Origin: Wolbachia endosymbiont (group B) of Hofmannophila pseudospretella
GTDB taxonomy: Bacteria > Pseudomonadota > Alphaproteobacteria > Rickettsiales > Anaplasmataceae
Direction: 5' to 3'
Assembly: GCF_964028515.1 (NCBI RefSeq)
Contig: NZ_OZ034788.1
Span: forward strand, 1 to 64,000
DNA length: 64,000 nt
Below are positions 1 to 8,499 of the stretch, piece by piece. Position 1 is the first letter of the stretch. The number at the start of each line of letters is the position of its first letter. The translations under genes and the position numbers were made by a program. The notes under the pieces were generated by a model that was given only the letters and a program-made list of their open reading frames with translations, did not search any database and had not been told where the DNA came from.

Positions 1-240
1 AACGCTTGCTTTGCCACTTTTAATACCAATTACTTGAAAAATCTTGCGTTTTGCGTATGGACCTTCAGTAACAATAAATTCAGCGTTTAAATAGATGCTG
101 CCGGTAGCATAGCTTTTAGTGAACCAATTTTCATAACCTCCAGGCTTTATTGCCATTTTTACCTTGACTATTGTACCTTTTGGTATTAAATTACCTTGTA
201 ATTTTGCAGTATTAAAATCAGTTAAAAAATCTGATAACAT
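1..240 (-). CDS. Phage WO replication-module protein, possibly ssDNA-binding-like (partial)
   Basis: The gene runs off the left edge; only its first 80 codons are present. It starts at ATG 240-238 with a clear Shine-Dalgarno (AGGAGG, complement of 244-249) a few bases upstream. The visible protein begins MLSDFLTDFNTAKLQGNLIP and continues as a soluble beta-rich, lysine- and glycine-containing chain with no membrane segment. Its place next to RecA/RepA-like and Sak4-like ATPases is where WO phages carry a small protein that I remember as DUF669/ssDNA-binding-like. That role is inference from context; no diagnostic motif is visible in this fragment. It is the last gene of the minus-strand replication operon as far as the window shows. 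Confidence 0.6.
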   Translation of the reverse strand, partial: MLSDFLTDFNTAKLQGNLIPKGTIVKVKMAIKPGGYENWFTKSYATGSIYLNAEFIVTEGPYAKRKIFQVIGIKSGKASV

Positions 241-273
241 ATTGTCCTCCTATAAATTAAGTGAAAAAAAGAA

Positions 274-1080
274 TCAACTCCATTGGTCTACAAGTTTCCA
301 ACGACCATTTATCTTATCGACAAGCTTGCTTGCCACACGTTCACCATTTCGCAGCTCAAACACTATTTGACGGGTAGTGCTTTCTTCATCATGAGCAAAC
401 ATCACCATGCCAGTGCTATAAAATCCACGTAAAGATCCAGCACCGCTTAGGCCTTGAAATGGATCTTCTTCCAGCATCTTTTTGGACAGTTTTTTTGTGT
501 GGTGAGTGAGTATTATGCCCGAATCTGGATTGATAACATTTCTCAGTCTTTCAAGCGTTTTTTGCAAAAAGAATAGCATAGCGCTGTTGTCATTTTCATT
601 ACCATATTCACTTGAGTTGAAGATGTTGCGAAGAGGATCGACGGCGATAATATCAGGTTTGAAACGCTCTTTGACAACATTTTTAATTTCATCTATTTCT
701 TCACTGGTAAAAGATAATTGCACTCTTGGCGTGATAATTAAGTTATTGGCAGCTATATTCAGAAGTTCCTCATCAAGCTGAAGTTGTTGCAACCGTTCTT
801 TCATGTAGTCATATTCGATTTCAGTTTGCAGATAGAAAATTTTCATAGGTTTGCTTGGAGTCATACCCAAAAATGAAACTCCAGCAGCCACGTGGACAAG
901 CCATGAAATTAGAAAATCACTCTTGCCAATCTTAGGTGGGCCACCCAGTACCAATAGACCTCTTTTAGTTAGAATCCTTGGTGCGATTATATCTTCTGGT
1001 ATTGGCGATTGATCATCCAAGTATTCTTTTACACTGAAAAAGGGAATTTTTTGACCGATATTGAAAAAGCTTTGTTCCAT
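274..1080 (-). CDS. RepA/AAA_25-type ATPase (helicase-domain-only paralogue)
   Basis: 268 aa. Walker A GGPPKIGKS lies near residues 46-54, and a Walker B-like strand IIAVDPLRN near 145 is followed by ILTHHTKK, the layout of RepA/DnaB-like AAA_25 ATPases that load or move on ssDNA during phage replication. The protein closely resembles the C-terminal ATPase half of the 687-aa TOPRIM-helicase at 2460-4523 (shared GKSDFLISWL, DPLRNIF, LEEDPFQ, SLRGFY) but lacks the TOPRIM half and the C-terminal winged-helix-like tail. It is therefore a helicase-only duplicate, perhaps arisen by partial duplication of that gene. It lies 33 bases upstream of the partial gene at 1-240 and 17 bases downstream of the Sak4-like gene, in one minus-strand operon. 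The reading frame is intact. Confidence 0.8.
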   Translation of the reverse strand: MEQSFFNIGQKIPFFSVKEYLDDQSPIPEDIIAPRILTKRGLLVLGGPPKIGKSDFLISWLVHVAAGVSFLGMTPSKPMKIFYLQTEIEYDYMKERLQQLQLDEELLNIAANNLIITPRVQLSFTSEEIDEIKNVVKERFKPDIIAVDPLRNIFNSSEYGNENDNSAMLFFLQKTLERLRNVINPDSGIILTHHTKKLSKKMLEEDPFQGLSGAGSLRGFYSTGMVMFAHDEESTTRQIVFELRNGERVASKLVDKINGRWKLVDQWS

Positions 1081-1097
1081 AATAATTTCTCCAATTT

Positions 1098-1901
1098 TTA
1101 ATTAAACAGCAAAGTTTTGGCTTTAATTTTCGCAAGTAATTTACCTAAATGCGGTTCTTCAACCATATCAAGGCAGCCACTTCGATCTTTAGCAGGGTAT
1201 CCCCAAGTATTAATAGTCTGACAGACAAATGAACGTTTCTCTGTTCCATCATCTTTCTTGATTCCAACCATGCTGATTACCTCATCAACTATCCCTGGAA
1301 TCTCACTAGCAGTTTTAGCTCCTTCACATTGAGGTAGCCAAGTTGGACGATTGCAGTCATCGAGATATTGACCTAATGTGCCAACTATTATGATGTCTTT
1401 ATCTCTGATATGTTGAAACTGATTGAGCCAAGCCATCATCTCTTGAGCAAGCAACCCATAAGCAGCTCTTTTATCTTCTCTTCCTGATCTATCTGAAAAA
1501 GCTTCAGGTTGCATCCTCGCCCATAATAGACATAAACGTGAAGCAACGGTTATACTATCCACAAAGATGCATCGGTATTTAGAAAACTCAGAGAAAAAAT
1601 CTTTGTACTTACCAGATACATGTTCATAGTGCTTTTGACTATATGCTTGATCAGATTTTAGTGCAGGGTTTGGCCCACCAATAAGACAAGCAATATCTCT
1701 GGCCTCATTCCAAGTGCGAATACTGATTGAATCTCCTTGCCAATCTTGAACAGCAAGAAGTCCTGCTTCAAAATCAAGACAAAGTGTTGGTTCATTTATG
1801 GTCTTTAAGAGACTAGTTTTACCTATACCATAAGGACCAAAGATTACTATCTTTACACCTGTGACCATTTTTGTCCTTTCTTTGCTGTTTATTATTTTCA
1901 T
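1098..1901 (-). CDS. Sak4-like RecA-fold ATPase (AAA_24), phage recombination
   Basis: 267 aa. A P-loop VIFGPYGIGKTSLL sits near residues 19-32, LCLDFEAGL follows, and a Walker B-like strand RCIFVDSITV lies near residue 108. This order is typical of the AAA_24/Sak4 family, phage RecA-like proteins that work with an ssDNA-binding protein in strand annealing and replication restart. An internal ATG at residue 12 (MVTGVKIVIF) is a plausible alternative start, since the first 11 residues are basic and poorly constrained. It sits between the sigma-like gene (15 bases apart) and the RepA-like ATPase. Placement beside ssDNA-related genes supports a replication/recombination role; the exact activity is inferred from the fold. 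Confidence 0.75.
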   Translation of the reverse strand: MKIINSKERTKMVTGVKIVIFGPYGIGKTSLLKTINEPTLCLDFEAGLLAVQDWQGDSISIRTWNEARDIACLIGGPNPALKSDQAYSQKHYEHVSGKYKDFFSEFSKYRCIFVDSITVASRLCLLWARMQPEAFSDRSGREDKRAAYGLLAQEMMAWLNQFQHIRDKDIIIVGTLGQYLDDCNRPTWLPQCEGAKTASEIPGIVDEVISMVGIKKDDGTEKRSFVCQTINTWGYPAKDRSGCLDMVEEPHLGKLLAKIKAKTLLFN

Positions 1902-1916
1902 ATTTTCCCCCTATAG

Positions 1917-2417
1917 TTAGAAATCTCGTTTTAGGTATGTTTTTAGGTGGGAAAACTCTTTGCGTAATTTGTTAATTGTGTCGTAGAGAGTTGATTTTGG
2001 TATACCAGTCCTTCTGGAAATTTCACAAATGCTGTGATCTTCTGCCAATAGTTTACATATTTTTCTTAACTCTCGAGGTAACTTTGCAATTGCCTCATTT
2101 ACATCAATCCGTACCGCGGAGCTATATTCAAGACTTTCATCACTCTCTTCGTGTAAAGTTTCATCAACAAAATTAATGGTACGTTTTTTACATAGTTCTT
2201 TTTCTTTTAAATTAAGAGCACGGCATTTAACGTACTGTTTTATAAAATGCCCTTCAAGTTCATTAAGGCCAGGTAAACAGTCAAGTAAAAGATCTTGCTC
2301 AACATCTTCAATGTCTTTACAAGCAAAAGCTTTTCCTCTCTTCAGAAGTTTAGCATAGTGTCGTATGTGTTTAACAACTTTTGGGTTAATGCCAACATAG
2401 GAATTTTTAGAATGCAT
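1917..2417 (-). CDS. Sigma-70-like / HTH regulatory protein of phage WO
   Basis: 166 aa. The N-terminal half has an acidic helix DIEDVEQDLLLDCL resembling region 2 of ECF-type sigma factors. The C-terminal half (about residues 105-155) has a region 4-like helix-turn-helix: AIAKLPRELRKICKLLAEDH, then ISRRTGIPKSTLYDTINKLR. It would direct or modulate RNA polymerase at phage promoters, or act as a simple DNA-binding regulator. The gene lies within the replication operon, between the Sak4-like gene and the TOPRIM-helicase. WO genomes commonly carry such a gene at this position (from memory). Region 2 is short and weak, so a true sigma factor is less certain than the HTH. Confidence 0.65.
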   Translation of the reverse strand: MHSKNSYVGINPKVVKHIRHYAKLLKRGKAFACKDIEDVEQDLLLDCLPGLNELEGHFIKQYVKCRALNLKEKELCKKRTINFVDETLHEESDESLEYSSAVRIDVNEAIAKLPRELRKICKLLAEDHSICEISRRTGIPKSTLYDTINKLRKEFSHLKTYLKRDF

Positions 2418-2459
2418 ATTTTGTCCCTCTAGTTAAGAAATGATTGAAATATTAATGAT

Positions 2460-4523
2460 TTAATTGTGATAAACCCAAGTATTTGGATTTTCTACAGGAA
2501 TTACGCTGCCATAGTGTGGTGACTTGTAGTGTGTGGGTAGCAATCTGTGATAGACTGTAACCTTTTTGTTCTTCTCTGGATCAAATATTTTTTGCCCAAA
2601 TTCCATACCTTCAACGCAAAGTACTCCGTATTTGTTTCTTGCAGCGTTTTTGCCTTCCTTGTTGAATTTAACGTAGCCTTTGGTAGCAAGGACATCGAGA
2701 CGATCACGTATAGAATGTGTACTGCCAAGACCTTCTTTATTTTCAAATGCCTGACAAAACTGATTAATTGTATAAGCATGACCCTTACGTCCTTCTGCAC
2801 ATATTAAGTCCAAGATGATGTCATATCTACGAGAACGTTCGGCATCTAGTTTTTCACCATAATCTTTATTCACTAGCCTATGTGACTCTGGATCAATCTC
2901 ATACCAATGGTCATTAACTTTATCAACGCATTTTGGTGAAATGGAATGACCGTTACGTAACTCAAATATCAATTGACGATTGCTGTTTTTCTCATCCGGC
3001 CTAAACATGACCATCCCAGTAGTATAAAATCCCCTCAGACTACTTGCGCCACTAAAGCTTTGAAATGGATCTTCTTCCAATAACTTCTTTGGCATTTTTT
3101 TTGTATGATGCACTAAAATTACTCCAGCATCTGGATTGATTAGAGAACGCAGTTTTTCAACTCTCTCCTGGAGAAAGAAAATCATGGCATTATTATCATT
3201 TTCACTACCATGTTCATCAGCATCAAAAATGTTACGTAATGGATCAATGGCAATGACGTCAACTGTACTTGGATCAAAGATCTTTTCTGCTTCAGTGACA
3301 ATGTCTTTAATGCCGTCTTCATTTAAAAGCAGCCTTGTTTGTGGTGTAATAGCTAAATTACAGGAAACTAATTTACGAACCTCTGGATCAAGTTTAAGTT
3401 GTTTCATGCGCTCACACATGTAGAAATAACCAACCTCTGTTTGAAGATAAAGAATTCGTAAAGGTTTAGTAGGTGACATGCTAAGAAATGATTTTCCTGC
3501 AGCCATATATGTAAGCCATGAGATGAGAAAATCGCTTTTACCAACCTTCGGAGCTCCACCAAATACTAAAAGACCACCTGGAGTTAAAACTCTTGGCTCA
3601 ATAATATCACCTGGTCCAGAAGATTTCTCGTTTAAGTATTGATCTGCAAGAAAGAAGGTAACGTTTTTTCTACATGGTATGCGAACAGTTGTAGCTAAAA
3701 ACTTTTCAACATCTATCCCTTCTTGAATACAATCAGCAGCATCCCAAGTTTTTGGTTTATCTTGAGGAATCTTAAGCGTGACAAGTGATGCAACACCAAG
3801 TTCTAAAAGTTTCTTTTCAGCGTTTTTGGCATATTTATTGCCTGCTTCATCATTGTCTGGCCAAATGATAATATGTTTACCTTTTAGTAAAGTCCAATCT
3901 GTTTTCTCAATAGGTGCATTTGCCCCAAACATCGTTGTTGTTGCCGTTATGCCTTTATTTATTAAACTTTCAGCACATTTTTCACCTTCAACGAAAACAA
4001 TTTTGTCAGATTTAATTATACCTGGAATATTATATAAAGGTCTTGGGTTTGGTGCAGTACTACTTGAGTTTTTTACATCAAAACAGCTATATCGTTTTCT
4101 TCCTGCAGCATCATAATAACGATAAATTTTAGCTATTACTTGGTTGTTTTCATCGTGGTAATCCCAATGTATTTCTGATTGATTTAAGTATTCCAACTGA
4201 TTTGGTTGAAATGTTGAACGGCCAAGCCATTTTTCTATATCTTCTATGGTATCAAGAAACTTCGTCTTGCCAGTAACATCCCGCCAGAGATCAAAGATGT
4301 CACCACCATCACTCGTAGCAAAATCAACCCATAATCCGGCTCTTTCTCCTCTTGTTTCTACTACTAAACTTTTCCCTTTATCTCCCCTAATATTACCAAC
4401 ATAGAACTTACCTCCGTGGAAAGTACCATTTGGTAATAAGTAGGATAAAGATGATTCTATTCTTGAGAGTAGTTCTGCTTTTACTTCTGCTGCTCTTTCA
4501 AATAAAGCTTGCTTGTCATGCAT
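2460..4523 (-). CDS. TOPRIM primase-like / RepA-type helicase fusion
   Basis: 687 aa. The N-terminal region (1-100) resembles the non-catalytic head of phage TOPRIM proteins (FHGGKFYVGN, DGGDIFDLW). A TOPRIM domain follows, with VEGEK at 178-182 and PDNDEAGNK at 222-230 supplying the catalytic Glu and Asp-x-Asp. A RepA/AAA_25 ATPase has Walker A FGGAPKVGKS at 321-330 and Walker B IAIDPLRN. The last 120 residues look like a winged helix. Together this is a primase/helicase for phage replication. The TOPRIM part is nearly the same as in the 731-aa protein at 12703-14898, while the ATPase parts differ; the ATPase part instead matches the gene at 274-1080. It is the first gene of the minus-strand replication operon. 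Confidence 0.85.
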   Translation of the reverse strand: MHDKQALFERAAEVKAELLSRIESSLSYLLPNGTFHGGKFYVGNIRGDKGKSLVVETRGERAGLWVDFATSDGGDIFDLWRDVTGKTKFLDTIEDIEKWLGRSTFQPNQLEYLNQSEIHWDYHDENNQVIAKIYRYYDAAGRKRYSCFDVKNSSSTAPNPRPLYNIPGIIKSDKIVFVEGEKCAESLINKGITATTTMFGANAPIEKTDWTLLKGKHIIIWPDNDEAGNKYAKNAEKKLLELGVASLVTLKIPQDKPKTWDAADCIQEGIDVEKFLATTVRIPCRKNVTFFLADQYLNEKSSGPGDIIEPRVLTPGGLLVFGGAPKVGKSDFLISWLTYMAAGKSFLSMSPTKPLRILYLQTEVGYFYMCERMKQLKLDPEVRKLVSCNLAITPQTRLLLNEDGIKDIVTEAEKIFDPSTVDVIAIDPLRNIFDADEHGSENDNNAMIFFLQERVEKLRSLINPDAGVILVHHTKKMPKKLLEEDPFQSFSGASSLRGFYTTGMVMFRPDEKNSNRQLIFELRNGHSISPKCVDKVNDHWYEIDPESHRLVNKDYGEKLDAERSRRYDIILDLICAEGRKGHAYTINQFCQAFENKEGLGSTHSIRDRLDVLATKGYVKFNKEGKNAARNKYGVLCVEGMEFGQKIFDPEKNKKVTVYHRLLPTHYKSPHYGSVIPVENPNTWVYHN

Positions 4524-4573
4524 ATTGTTTTCTCCTGTTAAAATAAGCTATGTTTGTTGACAAAATGTCTTTT

Positions 4574-4720
4574 TTTCTGTTACATAGCTCATGATGATGT
4601 TCTTAAAGGTTTGGTAATTTAAAATACAGTCATAAGTGGGTAGAGAGATGTCTCTGTACCTTTTACTATAGTAATACCGGATTTCTCACATGTTTTTCCG
4701 GAAGAGAGGAGAAATTTTTT
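4574..4720. repeat. Upstream segment shared with the second TOPRIM-helicase gene (copy A)
   Basis: Two blocks here resemble blocks upstream of the other TOPRIM-helicase gene at 15194-15300. Block one is around 4574-4604 (compare 15199-15230); block two is around 4660-4705 (compare 15243-15290, both containing TACTATA then ATACCGG and TTTCT). Block two in this copy contains a short inverted repeat, CCGGA at 4677-4681 and TCCGG at 4697-4701. Their position upstream of the two related minus-strand genes suggests a shared promoter or leader, or co-duplicated DNA. No protein gene is seen in the rest of 4524-5176. Confidence 0.5.
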
Positions 4721-5176
4721 TTCAAGCGTAAGTTGACACTGTCCATATTTACCCCAAATATTTACAATTCAGAAGACCAGGCTGCTAGGTCTTACTATAG
4801 TAAGTTCAACAAAATTACAAAAACTGGTCACTTTTTAGAAAATTTTGCACAACTCCGTTCTCTTATCTTTCATATGCCCCTGTAGTATATATATACGTTC
4901 AATTTCAAATTCGTCCGAAAAACTACAAAAATATATAGGCAACACTAAAAAAGTTCTCTTCTGTAGAGGTAAATGGTGATATTGAAAATTTAACTCTGCT
5001 CTCAACTTACACTCCTCAAAAAAATTACAAAATTTAATTTCATTTTAACTTTAAACAAAAAAGCCGCCTATAAGTTGCATCTGCATTATGTTGCAAAATA
5101 TACTACACTTTGCTTATGAGAATAACCAAATAAGCCATCCTTTTTTCTCCTCCATAACAGATATATACTAGAAATG

Positions 5177-7477
5177 GTGCGACCTGAAAGTCTTCGGTCA
5201 TATTGTTTAAAAGGAGAGGAATTCATTCAGAAAGAAACTGAAAGGATTCTAAAACTTATTAAACCAGATGTTTTGCCGTCTGAGTCTACGCATCAGTGCG
5301 AATCGGGCAACCGGTTGGTGCCAAGCGATGCGGACAATGAACCTCCTCTTGAAAAAGAAGATGCTCAATCGTGAGAGGGGCATAAACTGCAAGCATCATG
5401 TGGTTGGAGGGCTAGGCTAGTGGTATGGTGAACGTAAGTGAAGCTTTATAAGTACCGATACGATGAAAGAGCTAAAGATGCTGATAAGCTCTGACCAAAA
5501 GGTAATGTGGATAAGTTACATTTTTTCATTTCTAGATGTACGCAAATAATAACTCCACCGGTATAGAGAAGCCACCTAACCCACTATTGTATGACTGGAG
5601 AAACAGGGTAAGCCTGTATTTTCGCCTACATGGCAAGCAAACCGCAAGGAATGCTGATGGAAGTGCAGGTAAAGGAGAATGGAGAAAGCGAATGCCATTT
5701 TGTAACGAAATGGATAGAATTTGTAACATTAATTCGCGTGAAAACGAGCAGACTTCCGTTTGGTCCCTCGTGACAAGAAACTTTGTTAACCACTTAAGGT
5801 AGGAAAGCAGATGATTACAAGTAAACCTGTAAGTGCATCTACCAAAAGCTTTGAAGCATGGAAGCAGTTGCCATGGAAGAAATGCCAGAAAGTTATTGTG
5901 AGGCTACAAAGACGTATTGTTAAGGCTGTCCAAGAAGGAAGATGGGGTAAGGTAAAAACTTTACAACATCTTCTCACACGCTCTTTTAGCGGAAAAGCTT
6001 TGGCTGTTAAGAGAGTAACTGAAAACCAAGGAAAAAACACAGCGGGTGTAGATCGTCAACTATGGTCAACTTGCAATGCTAAATTTCAAGGAATAAAGCA
6101 GTTAAAGCAAAGAGGATATAAACCTTCTCCGCTAAAACGGATTTATATCAGTAAATCTAATGGCAAAAGAAGACCTCTTGGAATACCCACGATAAAAGAT
6201 AGAGCCATGCAAGCATTATATCTGTTTGCTCTGGAACCGATAGCTGAAACGATCAGTGATCGTCACTCCTATGGCTTTAGACCTAAAAGATCCTGTGCAG
6301 ATGCTACAGTAGCTTGTCATTTGTTACTGGCAAGTCGTAATCAACTACAATGGATACTTGAAGGTGATATCAAAGGATGCTTTGACAACATTAATCATGA
6401 ATGGCTTATGAAGCATATTCCTATGGAGAAAAAAATTCTGCATAGTTGGTTAAAAGCTGGCTTCCTAGAATCAAAAACTCTGTATCCCACAACTGCAGGT
6501 ACCCCGCAAGGTGGTATAATTTCTCCAATACTAGCCAATTTAGCCTTAAACGGACTTGAAAAGTTATTGGAAAGTCGATTTGGTAAACTCGGCAGTAGAA
6601 AAAGAAACAAAATCAGAAGTGGAGTGAATGTAATCAGATACGCAGACGACTTTATTATTTCAGGTTTCACACATGAAGTACTGGAAAAGGAAGTTAAGCC
6701 TTTAGTATCATCTTTTCTTCATGAGCGAGGTTTAATTCTGTCAGAAGAGAAGACAAAGATTACATCTATCACAACAGGGTTTGACTTTCTTGGTTGTAAT
6801 GTACGTAGATATAATAAGAAGTTAATTATTAAACCTTCGAAAGAAAGTATTAAAAGACTTCTTAATAAAGCACGTACATTGATAAAAGCAAATATAGCGA
6901 ACACTCAGGCTATAGTAATTAAGTCACTCAACTCTCTACTGAGAGGATGGGGAAATTACTATCACCATGTGTGTGCTAAAAAAGCGTTTAGAAAGATCGA
7001 CAATGAAATTTGGCATAGTTTATGGAAATGGGCAAAGAAAAGACATCCTCGTAAAGGATTACGTTGGATAAAGAATCGTTACTTCAAAGTAATGGGTCAA
7101 CGCCAATGGGTTTTTGCTGCACCCCTATGCAAGAACAAACCAAAAGAGATACGGTATTTAAGACTGCTTAAGCTGATTGATATACCTATCAGACGACATG
7201 TTAAAATCAGAGCGGATGCAAATCCCCTTGACTTAAAATGGAAAAAGTATTTTGATGAGAGAGTGAAACGAACAAGAATGTTAGCAAGCTCTTTCTCAAG
7301 AGAAGGTTCTCTACTGTTGGTGTCACCATTAAGAATGATGTTTCCTGAGGAATCATGAAGGACAAGCCGGTTCTAGAAAAGAAGAACTTAGATAAGGGGC
7401 TCAAGCGTAGTGTTGGGAAACCTGCATGCTGCGTTTCTAAGGGAGGGGGTAGTAGTAATACTGCTTCCTTACCTGAC
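5177..7477 (+). mobile_element. Group II intron with its reverse transcriptase
   Basis: The 5' end matches the group II consensus (GTGCGACC at 5177). A long non-coding 5' region precedes a reverse transcriptase/maturase gene. Near the 3' end, about 7402-7438, a hairpin closed by a GAAA loop fits domain V; it is followed by a domain VI-like stem (about 7439-7474) with a GTAA loop. The 3' boundary is placed at the AC of ACCTGAC (7476-7477), which fits the usual AY ending, so it is uncertain by a few bases. The flanking sequence is not recognisable coding DNA, so the intron appears to sit in the intergenic region between replication genes. Short open frames within 5177-5800 overlap the structured RNA and are not considered genes. 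Confidence 0.8.
5811..7358 (+). CDS. ltrA: Group II intron reverse transcriptase/maturase
   Basis: 515 aa. The reverse transcriptase blocks are all present: RPLGIPTIKDRAMQ, YGFRPKRSC, EGDIKGCFDNI, GTPQGGIISP and the catalytic IRYADDF near residue 276. The maturase (GIIM) part follows, with NSLLRGWGNYYHH near residue 380. No C-terminal Cys-x-x-Cys HNH endonuclease is seen, so this is probably an endonuclease-free type that retrohomes into ssDNA at replication forks. The protein would bind and splice its own intron RNA and copy it into DNA. The frame is intact and of full family length, so the intron may still be mobile. Confidence 0.93.
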   Translation: MITSKPVSASTKSFEAWKQLPWKKCQKVIVRLQRRIVKAVQEGRWGKVKTLQHLLTRSFSGKALAVKRVTENQGKNTAGVDRQLWSTCNAKFQGIKQLKQRGYKPSPLKRIYISKSNGKRRPLGIPTIKDRAMQALYLFALEPIAETISDRHSYGFRPKRSCADATVACHLLLASRNQLQWILEGDIKGCFDNINHEWLMKHIPMEKKILHSWLKAGFLESKTLYPTTAGTPQGGIISPILANLALNGLEKLLESRFGKLGSRKRNKIRSGVNVIRYADDFIISGFTHEVLEKEVKPLVSSFLHERGLILSEEKTKITSITTGFDFLGCNVRRYNKKLIIKPSKESIKRLLNKARTLIKANIANTQAIVIKSLNSLLRGWGNYYHHVCAKKAFRKIDNEIWHSLWKWAKKRHPRKGLRWIKNRYFKVMGQRQWVFAAPLCKNKPKEIRYLRLLKLIDIPIRRHVKIRADANPLDLKWKKYFDERVKRTRMLASSFSREGSLLLVSPLRMMFPEES

Positions 7478-8400
7478 CAGTCCGAAATATGATTTGCTCT
7501 AAAATTTTTTTCATTACGATTTTTCTATTAAACTTTAATAGAGCTTAACGTGTTTACAATATACCCAGGTGAGAGATTTTCCATCTATAAGAAGTAGCCA
7601 CAAAATGCTGCATTAGTAAAACTATTAATAATAATTGTTTGTGAATTAAGTGCTTTAGATTCGGGATTACATAGATTTTTGGCAGTTTAAGCCATTTTAG
7701 ATTGGAAAATGAAATCTCATTAAGCTGAGAAGTGGGCTACTGTAGAGGAGTTTAACATAATTTAAGGTTACAAGTCAAGCAAACTACTATAATATCATAA
7801 AAGGCTGCTCCTTGGCTGATTTTGAGTGTTTCTTAGTTTAGAGGAAAAACCTATTATTATAAATAATAAAAATAAGGTATATAATAATACCCTATTTATA
7901 TTTTTCATTCTTATTTATTCTTTAACCCTTGTAGATAGCTCTCTAAAAAAAGATCTGAGACAGGAAACGTTAAATTCTTTTTAAAAAATTTTCTTTACAA
8001 GGCATGAAAATCGTGTTAAACTTACATGTAAGTTTCTTTCGTGATAGTAAGACTACTGAAAATACCTTTTAGTTGAGTTTAGAGTTGTTTTATAAGCGAT
8101 CTTTAATCAGGTGGCTACTGCTTTACTTAAAAATTGTAGCTAGCTTTAAAACGTAGGTTTTCTCCTTATAGTTATTAAATTTCTGTTTTGCTTATAATAT
8201 AAATGTCCTAACAATTAAATTACAATATGTATTCCGTTCAAGATTTCAGCCAATTTGGGAGTATTCCAGAAAAAGAGGATATGATTTGTTTGATAGGGGT
8301 TCTTTGGATATAGGTGAAAGAATGTACCTAAAATTACAGAAATGGATCATTTTTTTCTATTGAGCTTTTTCTGCATCTAAAACCTATGTACCGCTTAATA
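7478..8400. other. Non-coding AT-rich stretch
   Basis: About 920 bases between the group II intron and the hairpin repeats before the ATPase gene. I see no open frame with gene-like composition on either strand, no tRNA-like fold and no recognisable IS end. It may be decayed gene sequence. Confidence 0.5.
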
Positions 8401-8408
8401 GTTCAGAA

Positions 8409-8499
8409 TGGAGACAAAGATCTAAATTTATTTATTTACGTCTCCAATTTTATCTAGTATAACGGAGACAAAGATTTATATTTTGTGTTTTATGTCTCC
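8409..8499. repeat. Two tandem GGAGAC...GTCTCC palindromic units
   Basis: Unit 1 spans 8409-8446 (TGGAGACAAAGATCTA ... ACGTCTCCA) and unit 2 spans 8464-8499 (GGAGACAAAGATTTAT ... ATGTCTCC). Each can form a hairpin with a 6-7 base stem. Unit 2 ends across the ATG (8492) of the following ATPase gene. A related copy in the opposite orientation lies at 15515-15548, and there the similarity extends beyond the hairpin (TACCGC-TAATAGTTCA precedes both). Possible roles are an operator or translational hairpin for the ATPase gene, or the end of a mobile unit. Confidence 0.65.

Noticed and set aside
5174..5802. Two short open frames before the reverse transcriptase
   Set aside because: They lie in the structured 5' part of the group II intron RNA; the first even begins across the intron boundary.
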